A stretch of DNA of 64,000 nucleotides from Chitinophagaceae bacterium PMP191F (GCA_001302245.1 LGYU01000003.1:1-64000), one strand, 5' to 3'. Shown: positions 23,702 to 34,267, numbered from the stretch's first letter. Notes: a model not told the origin generated them from the letters alone. Made by a program: numbers and translations.

Positions 23702-25927
23702 ATGATCCGATATGGAGGTTTCCTGTTAGCATGGATATTTATTTTCCTAACCGGTCCTGAAACAGCAAGAGGGCAGAAGGTATATGTAAATACCCCTGAT
23801 CAGGTATATGAGCTGACCGGCGGTCCTGGTAGCTGCAACTATACGCCTTTGGGCGATTTCTGTTTCAGAAATGACGGTACTACGCTATACAGTTCTGCAC
23901 TATTCAGAGATACATTTTATTTCATTACATCACGCAACAATAATCTGTACCGGGTAATTCCCGGAACTTCATGGGGCTGCGAATTTCTCACCGACTTTAT
24001 CCTTACCTCACCCAATCCGGCTATCTCCGCGCTAAATGCGCTGACCGTAGATAAAAATGGGATTCTATATATAGCCTCTGCTCTTAACGGTGAATTGTTC
24101 CAGTATGATCCGCATACCAGAACAAAAACACTGCTGGGCAGGTTGCCTGTACCATCGGGCGGAGATCTCATCTTCGTAGATGATAAGCTGTTGCTGGCAA
24201 CCATTATGGGCAATATTTATGAAGTAAATATCAATGATCCTGCGGCCAGTACGCTGTATATGAATACGGCACCATACCTGTTCTATGGCCTGATCAGTAT
24301 GCCATTTAATTGTAATAAAAACAAAATATATGGTTTTGCACCCGACGGCCCTAATACCAACCTGGTGGAAATTGATATCGAAAACAAACTGATATTGGGC
24401 ATCCAATGTTCATTTCCTTTCCAGATATACGATGGTGCCAGCAGCGTGGAAAACGGATCTACCGCAGGTGTTTCCATTGACAGCCTGGTGATGTATGGAG
24501 CCTGCGATCCGCAACAACAAACAGGCGGTGTAAAAGTAATGGCATATTCTGCTACTTCAGGCCAGATCACTTATACCATTGATGGCAGCATTACCAATAA
24601 CTCTGGAATTTTTAATAATCTGTCATTGGGAAATCACCAGTTGAAGGTTACCAATGCGGCAGGGTGCAGCAAAGATTCTTCCTTTGTCATTGCACATGGG
24701 CTTTCACCTGCAATCGGACTTACCTTTACCCATCCGGAAAGCTGTACCATCGTGAACGGAACCCTGGACATACAGGCTTCATCTTATTATCAGCCACTGA
24801 CATACAGCATGAATAACCAGGCTCCCGTTTTCAGCAATCATTTTGACAACCTGGATGCCGGCAATTATCGAATTACCATACGTGATCAGGGCAACTGCAG
24901 CAGGGATACATCCGTTACACTACGCTACTTAAAACGACCGGACTTTTTAGATGTCATTACAGCCTCGCCTACGTTGTGCAACAGTAAGTCCGGCGAAATC
25001 ACTATTACACTGAACAATGGTTCCACAGGTGTTACTGCTGCTTTGAACAATGGTACGCCGCAAACATCATTAACTTTTAAAGGTGTTGACGCCGGCGTTC
25101 ACAAAGTATCCTTGTTTCAGACCGGTAACTGTCGTTATGATACAACGATCACCGTTACCAGACTCTACAATCCGCCCCCGGCCATTACCATCCGTTCAGA
25201 AGCACAGGTGTGTTTTGAAAACAACGGTCGTACCAGGATAGATGTATCCCGTACGGGCGGTACGTTTATGATTGATTTTAACAACAAAGGCTTCAGCACT
25301 GCAATTATATATGATAAACTGGCACCGGGCATATATCCTGTTACCGTACGCGACAACGATCTTTGCTCATGGGATACTGTAGCTGAAGTATTGCCTTATC
25401 CCAAAGTATCTGTATACTATGCTACTGACCTGAATTACCCGAACTGTAAAGAGTTATTGAGTGGCAGTGCAGCTCTTCATATTACCGGTGCAGATGCTCC
25501 CTACCGGTTTACCTGGAACAACCAGTCTTTTGTAAATGGAGAAACAGTAAAACTATCTGCTGGTGAATACCGTTTCATGATCACAGACAATAAAGGCTGT
25601 ACAGTAGATTCGGCATTATTCGCATTACCATTACTCCTTGATCCCGCATGCAATACGGTAGTGATGCCCAATGCATTTACGCCCAATCGCGATGGCAGGA
25701 ATGATGTACTAAAACCATTGCATAGTCCTTACCTGAAAGATGTACACCTCACTGTATTCAATCGTTATGGACAGATCATATTCCGCAGCACACCCGCACA
25801 ACGCGGATGGGATGGTACACAGGGAGGTAAGCTGGCAGATATAGGCACTTATATCTGGACAGTTCAATATCTCGATTTCCAGGGTGCGCATCGCAACATG
25901 AAGGGAACCGTATTGCTGATCCGGTAA
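23702..25927 (+). CDS. Large T9SS-secreted surface protein with CHU_C sorting domain
   Basis: A 741-residue protein. An N-terminal signal segment is followed at about 30-260 by YWTD/NHL-propeller-like repeats (FYFITSRNNNLYRV, ILYIASALNGELFQYDP). Several SprB-like repeats of about 90 residues with SxNxGS and CSxDxS patterns (GCSKDSSFVIA, NCSRDTSVTLR) then run to about 640. The C-terminal 85 residues are the gliding-motility-associated CHU_C domain (PNAFTPNRDGRNDV, FNRYGQIIFRS, GTYIWTVQYLD). That domain targets the protein to the type IX secretion system and the cell surface. It probably acts in adhesion or as a scaffold. Confidence 0.88.
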   Translation: MIRYGGFLLAWIFIFLTGPETARGQKVYVNTPDQVYELTGGPGSCNYTPLGDFCFRNDGTTLYSSALFRDTFYFITSRNNNLYRVIPGTSWGCEFLTDFILTSPNPAISALNALTVDKNGILYIASALNGELFQYDPHTRTKTLLGRLPVPSGGDLIFVDDKLLLATIMGNIYEVNINDPAASTLYMNTAPYLFYGLISMPFNCNKNKIYGFAPDGPNTNLVEIDIENKLILGIQCSFPFQIYDGASSVENGSTAGVSIDSLVMYGACDPQQQTGGVKVMAYSATSGQITYTIDGSITNNSGIFNNLSLGNHQLKVTNAAGCSKDSSFVIAHGLSPAIGLTFTHPESCTIVNGTLDIQASSYYQPLTYSMNNQAPVFSNHFDNLDAGNYRITIRDQGNCSRDTSVTLRYLKRPDFLDVITASPTLCNSKSGEITITLNNGSTGVTAALNNGTPQTSLTFKGVDAGVHKVSLFQTGNCRYDTTITVTRLYNPPPAITIRSEAQVCFENNGRTRIDVSRTGGTFMIDFNNKGFSTAIIYDKLAPGIYPVTVRDNDLCSWDTVAEVLPYPKVSVYYATDLNYPNCKELLSGSAALHITGADAPYRFTWNNQSFVNGETVKLSAGEYRFMITDNKGCTVDSALFALPLLLDPACNTVVMPNAFTPNRDGRNDVLKPLHSPYLKDVHLTVFNRYGQIIFRSTPAQRGWDGTQGGKLADIGTYIWTVQYLDFQGAHRNMKGTVLLIR

Positions 25928-26018
25928 ATGCAGTAATTTTGTTTTACACAACCAGTGCAAAGTTCCTGATACTGCTGTTGATATGGCTGTGCAGATCATT
26001 TACCATCAACAGGCCGCC

Positions 26019-26693
26019 ATGGAAATGCTACCCGCATATATTGGAATTGCTTTTATACTGACCACCTTCCTGACCGTTTTCTTATTCTGGAAGGCTGCAC
26101 ATTACCATCGTGTCACGATTGTTGTAATACTGGCCTGGCTGTTTGTACAGGCTATTGTTTCATTACAGCATTTTTATACAATAACCGATACCAGGCCACC
26201 ACGTTTCCTGTTGCTGGCAGCGCCACCGGTAGTACTGATCATTTTATTATTGCTGTCAGGCCCGGGACGCAGGTATCTTGACAATCTCAATGCTTCTACA
26301 CTTACTGTATTACATATTATCAGGATAGCGGTAGAACTGGTATTGTGGGCATTATTTGTACACAAAGCCGTTCCTCAACTGATGACGTTTGAAGGCAGGA
26401 ACTTCGACATTGTTGCAGGACTGTCTGCGCCACTGATCTGGTACCTGGCATACCGCCTGAAAAAACTCAGCAAAACAGCATTGCTGTGGTGGAATATTGC
26501 CTGTATTGTTTTACTGTTGAATATTGTTATCAACGCTGTACTGTCTGCCCCCGGACCTTTACAGCAATTTGCATTTGACCAGCCAAACCGGGCTATCCTG
26601 TATTTCCCGTTTGTATGGCTGCCCTGTTGTGTGGTACCGCTTGTGCTGTTATCGCACCTGGCAGTGATCAGGCAACTGGTGAAAAAACACTGA
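26019..26693 (+). CDS. Polytopic membrane protein of unknown function
   Basis: A 224-residue protein with about six or seven hydrophobic spans. Examples are LPAYIGIAFILTTFLTVFLF, VTIVVILAWLFVQAIV, FLLLAAPPVVLIILLLLSG, ALLWWNIACIVLLLNIVI and VWLPCCVVPLVLLSHLAVI. I do not recognise a family. Starts at 25983, 26019 and 26025 are possible. 26019 avoids a hydrophilic leader. Confidence 0.68.
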   Translation: MEMLPAYIGIAFILTTFLTVFLFWKAAHYHRVTIVVILAWLFVQAIVSLQHFYTITDTRPPRFLLLAAPPVVLIILLLLSGPGRRYLDNLNASTLTVLHIIRIAVELVLWALFVHKAVPQLMTFEGRNFDIVAGLSAPLIWYLAYRLKKLSKTALLWWNIACIVLLLNIVINAVLSAPGPLQQFAFDQPNRAILYFPFVWLPCCVVPLVLLSHLAVIRQLVKKH

Positions 26694-26817
26694 TTCCTGC
26701 CGGCAAGGGAGAGTATTTTGTCCACAAAAACAGGAATATGACTGCAAAGCATGAAAATGAATGGTTTACCTGTTTGTGAAACCTTTCAAAACCTTCCTGA
26801 ACCTCGTTCCTTTTCGT

Positions 26818-26825
26818 TACTTTTG
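26818..26825 (+). promoter_or_regulatory. TACTTTTG -7 promoter element of lepA
   Basis: An exact TANNTTTG octamer lies 20 bases upstream of the lepA ATG, giving a very short leader. The -33 region has no clear TTTG. Confidence 0.65.
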
Positions 26826-26845
26826 CGGACTATTTTGAAAGCTGA

Positions 26846-28639
26846 ATGAAGAATATCCGCAATTTTTGCATTATTGCCCATATTGACCACGGTAAAAGTA
26901 CCCTGGCAGATCGTCTTTTACAGACCACCAATACCATCAGTGAGCGTGAAATGATGGACCAGGTACTGGACGACATGGACCTGGAACGTGAAAAAGGTAT
27001 TACTATTAAAAGTCACGCCATCCAGATCAATTACAAACACAAAGACGGACAGGAATACATCCTGAACCTGATCGATACTCCCGGCCACGTAGATTTCAGT
27101 TATGAAGTGAGCCGTGCACTGGCCGCCTGCGAAGGCGCTTTGCTGCTGGTGGATGCTACCCAGGGTATACAGGCCCAAACGATCAGTAACCTGTACCTGG
27201 CAATTGATAACGACTTGGAAATCATACCCGTTATCAATAAAATTGATATGGACGGAGCAATGATCGAAGAGGTGCAGGACCAGATCATTGAACTGATTGG
27301 TTGCAAAGCCGAAGATATTCTGCTGGCCAGTGGTCGTACCGGTATCGGTATAGACGGCATACTGGAAGCTATTGTGGGACGCATTCCAGCTCCCAAAGGC
27401 AACCCTGATGCACCATTACAGGCCTTGATCTTCGATAGTGTGTTCAACAGCTTCCGTGGTATCATTGTATACTATCGTATCATCAACGGATCAATCAGGA
27501 AAGGTGATAAAGTAAAATTCGTTTCAACCGGACAGGATTATGAAGCAGATGAAGTAGGGATCCTGAAGCTGAAAATGACCGAGAAAAAAGAAGTGACCTG
27601 TGGCGATGTAGGCTATATCATTACTGGTATTAAAAATGCCAAAGAGGTAAAAGTGGGTGACACCATTACCCTCGCTGCCAATCCTACACAGGATGTGATC
27701 AAAGGTTTCCAGGAAGTGAAACCCATGGTATTTGCTGGCATCTTCCCGGTAAATACAGATGAATTTGAAGAGTTGCGCGATTGTATGGATAAACTGCAAT
27801 TGAACGACGCTTCACTGACATATGAGCTGGAAACATCACAAGCCCTTGGTTTCGGTTTCCGATGCGGTTTCCTGGGCATGCTGCACATGGAAATCATCCA
27901 GGAACGCCTGGAAAGAGAATTTGATCAAACGGTAATTACTACTGTTCCCAACGTAAGCTTCATCGCCTATACCACAAAAGGCGAAAAAGTGATCGTGAAT
28001 AACCCGACAGAGTTTCCTGATCCGGTAAAAACCGACAGGATCGAAGAACCTTATATCAAAGCACAGATCATTACCAAACCCGAATACATCGGCAACATTA
28101 TGACGCTGTGCCTGGGTAAACGTGGTATTCTTATTAACCAGAGCTACCTTACCACTACCCGTGTAGAACTGCAGTTTGAAATGCCGCTGACCGAGATTGT
28201 ATTTGACTTTTATGATAAACTGAAAAGTCAGACCCGCGGTTATGCATCATTCGATTATCATCCTATCGGTTACCGCGACAGTGATATCGTGAAAATGGAT
28301 ATCCTGCTGAACAATGATAAAGTGGATGCCTTAAGCGCACTGATCCACCGCAGCCGTGCCCAGGACTTTGGTCGTAAGCTATGCGAAAAACTGAAAGAAT
28401 TATTACCCCGTCAGCAGTTCCAGATCGCTATCCAGGCAGCTGTAGGTGCCAAGGTACTGGCCAGGGAAAATATTTCTGCCATGCGTAAAGACGTTACTGC
28501 TAAATGTTATGGTGGTGACATCAGCCGTAAACGCAAACTGCTGGAAAAACAGAAAGAAGGTAAAAAACGTATGCGCCAGATCGGTAACGTTGAGGTGCCA
28601 CAGGAAGCATTCCTGGCGGTATTGAAACTGGATGATTAA
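26846..28639 (+). CDS. lepA: Elongation factor 4 (LepA), ribosome-associated GTPase
   Basis: A 597-residue translational GTPase, the normal length. G1 is [10 protein letters not shown]2 includes [15 protein letters not shown]3 is [13 protein letters not shown]4 is NKID and G5 is ASGRTG. The EF4-specific C-terminal domain ([20 protein letters not shown]) ends in [14 protein letters not shown]. It back-translocates stalled ribosomes and aids translation initiation and assembly. It is a single-gene unit with its own promoter and terminator. Confidence 0.97.
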   Translation: MKNIRNFCIIAHIDHGKSTLADRLLQTTNTISEREMMDQVLDDMDLEREKGITIKSHAIQINYKHKDGQEYILNLIDTPGHVDFSYEVSRALAACEGALLLVDATQGIQAQTISNLYLAIDNDLEIIPVINKIDMDGAMIEEVQDQIIELIGCKAEDILLASGRTGIGIDGILEAIVGRIPAPKGNPDAPLQALIFDSVFNSFRGIIVYYRIINGSIRKGDKVKFVSTGQDYEADEVGILKLKMTEKKEVTCGDVGYIITGIKNAKEVKVGDTITLAANPTQDVIKGFQEVKPMVFAGIFPVNTDEFEELRDCMDKLQLNDASLTYELETSQALGFGFRCGFLGMLHMEIIQERLEREFDQTVITTVPNVSFIAYTTKGEKVIVNNPTEFPDPVKTDRIEEPYIKAQIITKPEYIGNIMTLCLGKRGILINQSYLTTTRVELQFEMPLTEIVFDFYDKLKSQTRGYASFDYHPIGYRDSDIVKMDILLNNDKVDALSALIHRSRAQDFGRKLCEKLKELLPRQQFQIAIQAAVGAKVLARENISAMRKDVTAKCYGGDISRKRKLLEKQKEGKKRMRQIGNVEVPQEAFLAVLKLDD

Positions 28640-28708
28640 ATTACTCGCAAATGTGCAGATAAAGAGTAATCACAGACAACTCAATTATTTGTATTTCATA
28701 CATGATAT

Positions 28709-28737
28709 AATCCCGGAATTATTCCGGGATTTTTTTA
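28709..28737 (+). terminator. Rho-independent terminator of lepA
   Basis: AATCCCGGAAT with ATTCCGGGATT is followed by TTTTTATTTT. The next ORF starts 12 bases after the T-run. Confidence 0.85.
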
Positions 28738-28748
28738 TTTTCAGCATT

Positions 28749-29000
28749 ATGGAAAAAACAGTCGTTCTGCCTGCATCTGTAATAACAGCCCGCACAGGGT
28801 TTCTGGGAATGGAGAAAAAAATTACCATTACCAGTGAGTCCATTACCGTTGAGGAAAAGAATGGCTTTATACAAACTATATACTGGAAAGATTTTGATCG
28901 TATCCGGGTTGGCGGAAAGTCTATCCGTGGGTATGCTTTTTATATTGGCATGCATCGCCTGATAGTGATCAGGGACATTCATGCAAATGAGATATATTGA
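28749..29000 (+). CDS. Small protein of unknown function
   Basis: An 83-residue protein without signal or membrane segments, consistent with a beta-rich PH-like or small barrel fold (GMEKKITITSESITVEE, IQTIYWKDFDRIRVGG, FYIGMHRLIVIR). The ATG at 28749 is chosen. The longer frame starts inside lepA and passes through its terminator. Any promoter must overlap that terminator, which is unusual. I do not recognise the family. Confidence 0.6.
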   Translation: MEKTVVLPASVITARTGFLGMEKKITITSESITVEEKNGFIQTIYWKDFDRIRVGGKSIRGYAFYIGMHRLIVIRDIHANEIY

Positions 29001-29133
29001 AGATTGGAACAGTATACTTTATATGCATTTATCCAGCATATAATAAGAATAGTACAGGAACTGCAACAATCACAATAGCTTACGGATTAAGTGGCAGGAG
29101 GTCTCTCCAGTCGGAATGGTTAGTATGCCGGTA

Positions 29134-29157
29134 TAAAAAAGCCCGGCTAACCGGGCT
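29134..29157 (-). terminator. Rho-independent terminator of the 52-residue gene
   Basis: AGCCCGG and CCGGGCT surround a four-base loop (29140-29157). On the minus strand a T-run follows. Confidence 0.8.
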
Positions 29158-29195
29158 GATAATATCGTAATAGAAGTAAAGTACGAAAAACAGGG

Positions 29196-29354
29196 TTATG
29201 AACCACGCTGTGAGCGGCTGGTGATGCGGTTGCTGGCTTTTGCCGCAGCCTTACTGTTGCCTTTACCAATGTTAGACGGCTGTCCTGGTTTGCCGGTATT
29301 GTTGGTATTGCCTTTCTTTTTGTCTTTGTTTTTGTTGTTATTTAAAAGTGACAT
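29196..29354 (-). CDS. Small basic protein, 52 residues
   Basis: The frame from ATG at 29354 to TAA at 29196 encodes MSLLNNNKNKDKKKGN, then a Gly/Asn/Pro-rich middle and a basic tail ending SQRGS. It has no hydrophobic segment and about 14 lysine or arginine residues. It is compact, followed directly by a terminator, and has biased composition (Lys, Asn, Gly), all consistent with a real nucleic-acid- or ribosome-associated small protein. I do not recognise the family. Confidence 0.6.
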   Translation of the reverse strand: MSLLNNNKNKDKKKGNTNNTGKPGQPSNIGKGNSKAAAKASNRITSRSQRGS

Positions 29355-29557
29355 GGGCGTTAATTTTTATATTAACGTAAAGATAAGAAACCTGGTATAA
29401 ATGAACGTTAAAGTGTCAGAAAGTCATAAAATGACATATACACGACGCTTTGTTCGCTGTATAACAGGTAATAACTGCCTGATGATAGGTGAAAAATATT
29501 CAGAGGGGTAAGCTACAGGCCGACGCTGCTATAAACGCAGCAGAAGTAATAAAAGTA

Positions 29558-29761
29558 TCAGCCCGCAGCAATTATTTTTAGAAATTCTTCTTTTTTTCTC
29601 CGGGCCACATCTATTACATCACCATTCTGCATAATGACCTGGCCGCCTTCACCGCGAACATATTTACAGATACAATGTAGGTCGATAAGATGAGAGTTGA
29701 GTTCATTCACCAGTTCAGTATTACGCCTTCCTGTAGCATTATACCTGATGTAAGATCGCAT
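29558..29761 (-). pseudogene. Truncated LytTR DNA-binding domain remnant
   Basis: A 67-codon frame. Its last 45 residues (SHLIDLHCICKYVRGEGG, then VIMQNGDVIDVARRKKEEFL) match the C-terminal half of a LytTR domain, with the hallmark YVRGEGG. The N-terminal half of the domain and any receiver domain are absent, and the sequence upstream reads nothing similar. It is most likely the tail of a lost response regulator. Confidence 0.6.
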
Positions 29762-29963
29762 ACTGTAAATGGTAATAACAATTACATGTTATTGAAAGAC
29801 TTTAACGTAGTAACAGCTCCTAACAACGGATTGATGAAATACAGATCACTGGCTTCCGGAAAAACCAGCGCAGATCACACGGTTACCATTACCGTTCAAT
29901 AACAAAAAAGACACTCATAGTAGCTATGAATATCTTTCTATAGGATCGAAGGTTATGTAATAT

Positions 29964-31244
29964 CTATGTATCCAGTACAGAAGCGGTTGCAGCTGTTTTG
30001 ACAGTAACGGTTACAACCTGTTTCTTTTGTGCGGGTTTCTTTTTCTTCTTTTTGCCCCACCAGATGTAAAACCCGGTTACAGGTAATGAAGCACAGATAA
30101 AACTGGCAAAAAAAGCAATGCATTTACCCGGTAAACCGGCAACTGCTCCCACATGAATATCATAGTTCATGCGATAGATCTTTTCACCTGCACCGATCTC
30201 TGAATATTTTTTGGCATACATGCCCTGGACGGGCAATTCCTTTAAAGTAGTACGGTCAAAATACCTGAATTCTCTTTTGTAATAAGTGCCCTCCTGCGGA
30301 TTGTAATTAAGAAAATAAGCATCCGGTCTTTTTTCAGGAAACTGTATCTGTAAAGCACCGGTAATGGTACCATATTCCTGTAAGGCCCGTTGCCACAACA
30401 GGTCTTCGTTTGGTATAGTTGCAGCAGTGGTTACAGACAGGGTAGTGTCTGACATTATTTTTTGTGCTTTGGGAAATGATTTGCCACCACTCAGAGCCCA
30501 GTAGTAAGATTGTGAGAACCATTTAAAACCCCATACCAGTCCTGTTACAGCAATGGCAAATGCCAGTAACAATACATAAAAACCAAGCACATTGTGCAGA
30601 TCATAATTCACCCGCTTAAAACCTGCTTTCCATTTTACTTTAAAACTTTTATCACGGTTTGCCTTGTTCCATTTTTTCGGCCACCACATGATCAAGCCGG
30701 AAATCAGCAGTATTACAAAGATCAGGATGGCAGTGGCTACAACCGGTTGCCCGATCTTTGGAGGCAGCCATAAGTAAAAATGTCCGTTCAGTATAATTCT
30801 GAAGAAATCATTATTCAACGCTTTTTTCTTCAACACCTGCCCGGTATAGGGGTTGATATAGATCATACTGTAACCGTCTTTCTTGTGCATAAAAGCAGCA
30901 ATGGCAGCCCTGTTGGCAGTTCCATAGGTTATACCCAGTATATGATTGCCGGCAGAATCTGCTTTATTACCAAACGCTTCTTTGGCTGCAATGCTGCGTA
31001 GTTGTGAGGGTAGCAGGTATGCCTGCTGTTGTGGGGGTACAAACTGGTAGGGTTGTGTAAATTCACGGATCTCGCGTTCAAATGCATAGATACAACCGGT
31101 AATACTTACAATCAGTACAATCAGTCCCGATGAAAGCCCCAGCCAAAGGTGCAGCCAGTCATTGATCCGGCGGAACAGCGATTTGTTTGTTTTCTTCCGC
31201 ACAGGTGTTTTTTTTGATGCGGTAGCTGTTAATGAGGTGCTCAT
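29964..31244 (-). CDS. PepSY-associated TM (PiuB-like) membrane protein
   Basis: A 426-residue inner-membrane protein with four predicted helices (about 36-57, 165-187, 218-240, 378-399) and two large periplasmic loops, in the PepSY_TM/PiuB layout. HLWLGLSSGLIVLIVSITG and NYDLHNVLGFYVLLLAF contain conserved His residues that in homologues may bind heme for ferric-siderophore reduction. It lies 180 bases after the TonB receptor on the same strand, the common iron-uptake pair. A lysine-rich cytoplasmic tail ends the protein. Confidence 0.85.
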   Translation of the reverse strand: MSTSLTATASKKTPVRKKTNKSLFRRINDWLHLWLGLSSGLIVLIVSITGCIYAFEREIREFTQPYQFVPPQQQAYLLPSQLRSIAAKEAFGNKADSAGNHILGITYGTANRAAIAAFMHKKDGYSMIYINPYTGQVLKKKALNNDFFRIILNGHFYLWLPPKIGQPVVATAILIFVILLISGLIMWWPKKWNKANRDKSFKVKWKAGFKRVNYDLHNVLGFYVLLLAFAIAVTGLVWGFKWFSQSYYWALSGGKSFPKAQKIMSDTTLSVTTAATIPNEDLLWQRALQEYGTITGALQIQFPEKRPDAYFLNYNPQEGTYYKREFRYFDRTTLKELPVQGMYAKKYSEIGAGEKIYRMNYDIHVGAVAGLPGKCIAFFASFICASLPVTGFYIWWGKKKKKKPAQKKQVVTVTVKTAATASVLDT

Positions 31245-31423
31245 CGGTGAGGCAGTTGGATTTCTTCACAATACAGCAACTGGTAAATTGATCCGCCGCT
31301 GGTTATTCTTAAAAAAGGTAAAATATTGGAAACCGGATGGTTGAATATCCGGTTTCCATACTGTTTCCCGGGACATAGATATTTATACGTTCACTTTATT
31401 CAACCGCACATTGCAATGGAATA

Positions 31424-33826
31424 CTACAACCGTAAACCAATGCTTGCCGCAACACGGCGTGGCATCTGGGGTTCTACAGTTGTCCATCCACTCCAGTATT
31501 GTTTATTAAATGCGTTATCCAGTTTCAGTGCAAAACGGAAGTTTGATTTTTCGTAGAAGATGGTGGCATTGGCAATCGTATATTCCGGCAGAATGAACTG
31601 ACCTGTAACAGTTCCGTTGGTAATGATATTTTCGCTGGCATAATTACCGCCTGCACCAATACCCAATCCCTGCAATTTTCTTTTATTGATCTTATAACTT
31701 GCCCACAGATTGGCCAGGTGTTTGGGTCCGGCAGAAACAGAGCGACGGCCTTCAATACTTTTATCCGTTTTTTCGTTCTTGCTATCGTTAAAGCTATAGC
31801 CGGCAATAATATTCAATCCGTTCAGCGGGTTGGCAATGATATCAGCTTCAAATCCCCTGCTTCTGATATTACCATCCTGGATATTGAAACCTACCGCATC
31901 AGGATCAGGACGTGAAACATTGGTTACCCTGATATCGTAATAGCTCAGGCTACCGGTGATCTTCCCGGCCAGCATTTCCGTTTTAATACCTGCTTCGAGT
32001 TGATTGGCCTGTTGTGGTTTTCCGGGAACAGAATTTACAGGTGCAGGTCTTGAAATATTACCTGTGTTCTGGAAACCATTCATATAGTTGCCAAAAACAG
32101 AAACCCTGTTCTTGATCAACTCATATACCACACCAAACTTGGGCGACCATGCTGTTTGTGCATACGCACCGGTAGTGGTATCTGTTTTAAAGGTATAAGT
32201 ACCCCTGTTGTCAAAACGGTCTATACGAAGACTTACCATTGCCATCAGGCGGTCAGTAATATTCAGTACATCCGATATATACGCACTGTAAGTATTTACA
32301 ACAGAGGTGTTTTTAGAAGGAGCAACCGTACTGGCAGCAATTTTGGCATCCAGTGCAGATTTGTTCAGATTGGTATAATTGGGATCGGGAACACCATTGT
32401 AGGTATGATACCTGATCACATCAAAAGTAATATAGGGACTGCTGTTGTTATCAGTACGGGTTGAAAGAAAATCCAGTCCCGCCACTACACGGTTTTTAAG
32501 TCCGCCGATATTAAAACGCCCGATAAAGTTTTGCTGTATATCAGTAAAGGTGGTCAGCGCATTTTGATTACTGATGATGCGGGCCAGCGAAGTGTCACCG
32601 TCAATCATGCTGATATAGGAGTAATAACCATCCGATTTACGGCTGCTCCTGGATAAAGCTGTCTGCGAGATCCAGTTATCAGAAATTTTATAATTGATTT
32701 GTCCGTTGATATTCACCACCGGGGTTTTGATGGTAATATCATTGGAGGTAAAAGAACGCTTGTAATCTATTTTAATATCCTGTGGGCGGAATACTTTTAA
32801 AGCCGTATTCCTGGTCAGGAACAACATTTCTGCATTGGTGCTTTCACTGTTGTAAAATTCCGCATTCAGTAAAACAGACAGCTTTTCTGATAACTGGTAG
32901 GAGAGACCGGGAGCTATAAAAAAGCTTTTTCTGAAACCTGCATCCTGCCAACTACCTTCATAGTGATAGGCAGTGTTCAAGCGAAACAATAATTTCTTAG
33001 CAGAATCCAGCGGTGTATTGAAATCTGCTGTAAAACGGTTGAGTCCGTAAGAACCACCGGTATAATTTATTTCTGCACCGGATTTATCATAGGGCTTTTT
33101 GGTAACAACATTAATTAAACCGCCAAAGGAAACCAGGCTGCTGCCAAACAAAGTGCCGGAAGGGCCTTTGATCACTTCAATACGCTCAATGTTTGCAGGA
33201 TCAGGACTGCCATTAGATGCACCGGCAATACCATTTATCAGTTTAGGTTGTACGGCAAATCCACGCAGTGAATAGTAAGCACCCCCATCACCACCACGGC
33301 CGGTAGAGGTCCAGAGTTTATTCAGACCGGGAGTGTTTTTCACCGCATCATCAAAGCTGGTGATCACCTGTTCTTTCATCAGCTCTTTTCCTACAACACT
33401 GTACACCTGTGGGTTTTCAAGATTACTGAGCGGCAGTTTTGCAACATAATCGCTTTGTTTCCTGGCAAATTTGTTGTTACCACTGGTAACTACCACCTCT
33501 TCCAGTTGAGAGTGAGAAAGCTGCAACTGTAGCTCAATGCCGGTTGCTTTCCCTGCACTGACAACAACTGACTGTTCCTTTGTTTCGTATCCAATAAGAG
33601 TGATCAGTAAAATATAATTTCCTGCAGACAGGTGATCAATTTCAAACTTTCCATTTTCGTCGGTCAATGCTACCTTCCTGGTATTTTTAACCTGCACAGT
33701 AACAGAGGCGGCCACCTTTCCATCAGCAGTGGTCACCTTTCCTTTAATAATGCCATTACTGCTTTGTGCCATGGTAAATTGGAAAGCTATCACACAAAGA
33801 AGTATACAGACAATAATTCGTCTCAT
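31424..33826 (-). CDS. TonB-dependent receptor, siderophore type
   Basis: An 801-residue outer-membrane receptor with a signal peptide ending FQFTMAQ. A CarboxypepD_reg-like domain (about 25-105) comes first, then the plug (about 115-240, with RIEVIKGPSGTLFGSSLVSFGG and LINVVTKKP), then the 22-strand barrel to the C-terminus. The plug and barrel resemble FhuA/FecA ferric-siderophore receptors. It is paired with the PepSY protein downstream. The ATG at 33826 opens the signal peptide. A TACTTTTG promoter element lies upstream. Confidence 0.9.
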   Translation of the reverse strand: MRRIIVCILLCVIAFQFTMAQSSNGIIKGKVTTADGKVAASVTVQVKNTRKVALTDENGKFEIDHLSAGNYILLITLIGYETKEQSVVVSAGKATGIELQLQLSHSQLEEVVVTSGNNKFARKQSDYVAKLPLSNLENPQVYSVVGKELMKEQVITSFDDAVKNTPGLNKLWTSTGRGGDGGAYYSLRGFAVQPKLINGIAGASNGSPDPANIERIEVIKGPSGTLFGSSLVSFGGLINVVTKKPYDKSGAEINYTGGSYGLNRFTADFNTPLDSAKKLLFRLNTAYHYEGSWQDAGFRKSFFIAPGLSYQLSEKLSVLLNAEFYNSESTNAEMLFLTRNTALKVFRPQDIKIDYKRSFTSNDITIKTPVVNINGQINYKISDNWISQTALSRSSRKSDGYYSYISMIDGDTSLARIISNQNALTTFTDIQQNFIGRFNIGGLKNRVVAGLDFLSTRTDNNSSPYITFDVIRYHTYNGVPDPNYTNLNKSALDAKIAASTVAPSKNTSVVNTYSAYISDVLNITDRLMAMVSLRIDRFDNRGTYTFKTDTTTGAYAQTAWSPKFGVVYELIKNRVSVFGNYMNGFQNTGNISRPAPVNSVPGKPQQANQLEAGIKTEMLAGKITGSLSYYDIRVTNVSRPDPDAVGFNIQDGNIRSRGFEADIIANPLNGLNIIAGYSFNDSKNEKTDKSIEGRRSVSAGPKHLANLWASYKINKRKLQGLGIGAGGNYASENIITNGTVTGQFILPEYTIANATIFYEKSNFRFALKLDNAFNKQYWSGWTTVEPQMPRRVAASIGLRL

Positions 33827-33960
33827 AATAAATAACAGCTTGAAGTTTTTAATGTAATCAGTAAGCACTCTTCAACGGCGTGGCAGCAATCGGGAAAAGG
33901 TTTAATGATTGTGTTCTACAGGTTTAGGATCACCGGTTATGAGAGTCTTACAAAACGCTG

Positions 33961-33968
33961 CAAAAGTA
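33961..33968 (-). promoter_or_regulatory. TACTTTTG -7 element for TonB receptor gene
   Basis: An exact TANNTTTG octamer on the minus strand, 135 bases upstream of the receptor ATG. The -33 is unclear (a TTG about 26 bases away). The surrounding 33869-34267 region is otherwise non-coding, and no Fur box is recognisable by eye. Confidence 0.4.
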
Positions 33969-34267
33969 TTATGACGGGATGCTGCTATCGTTTGCAATCG
34001 GGAAAACTGTTTACGAAATAAGTAACATGACTAAGTGATGACAATGCAGTTTTATTATAATATGTACCGGGTAGAATAGTGATCATAGTATTGACAAAGT
34101 AATTGTGGGGCTGTTGATACAATGTTGCATACAGTTGCACAGTTTTTGCTATTTATCTGCCGGTTTTTCGCTGTAAAGCCCTCCATTCATTACACATTGT
34201 TGTTAAATTCACCCATGCAGGAGAACCAGCCTGCGGAGATTTTTGTTCATTCAACCAATGCTACCAT

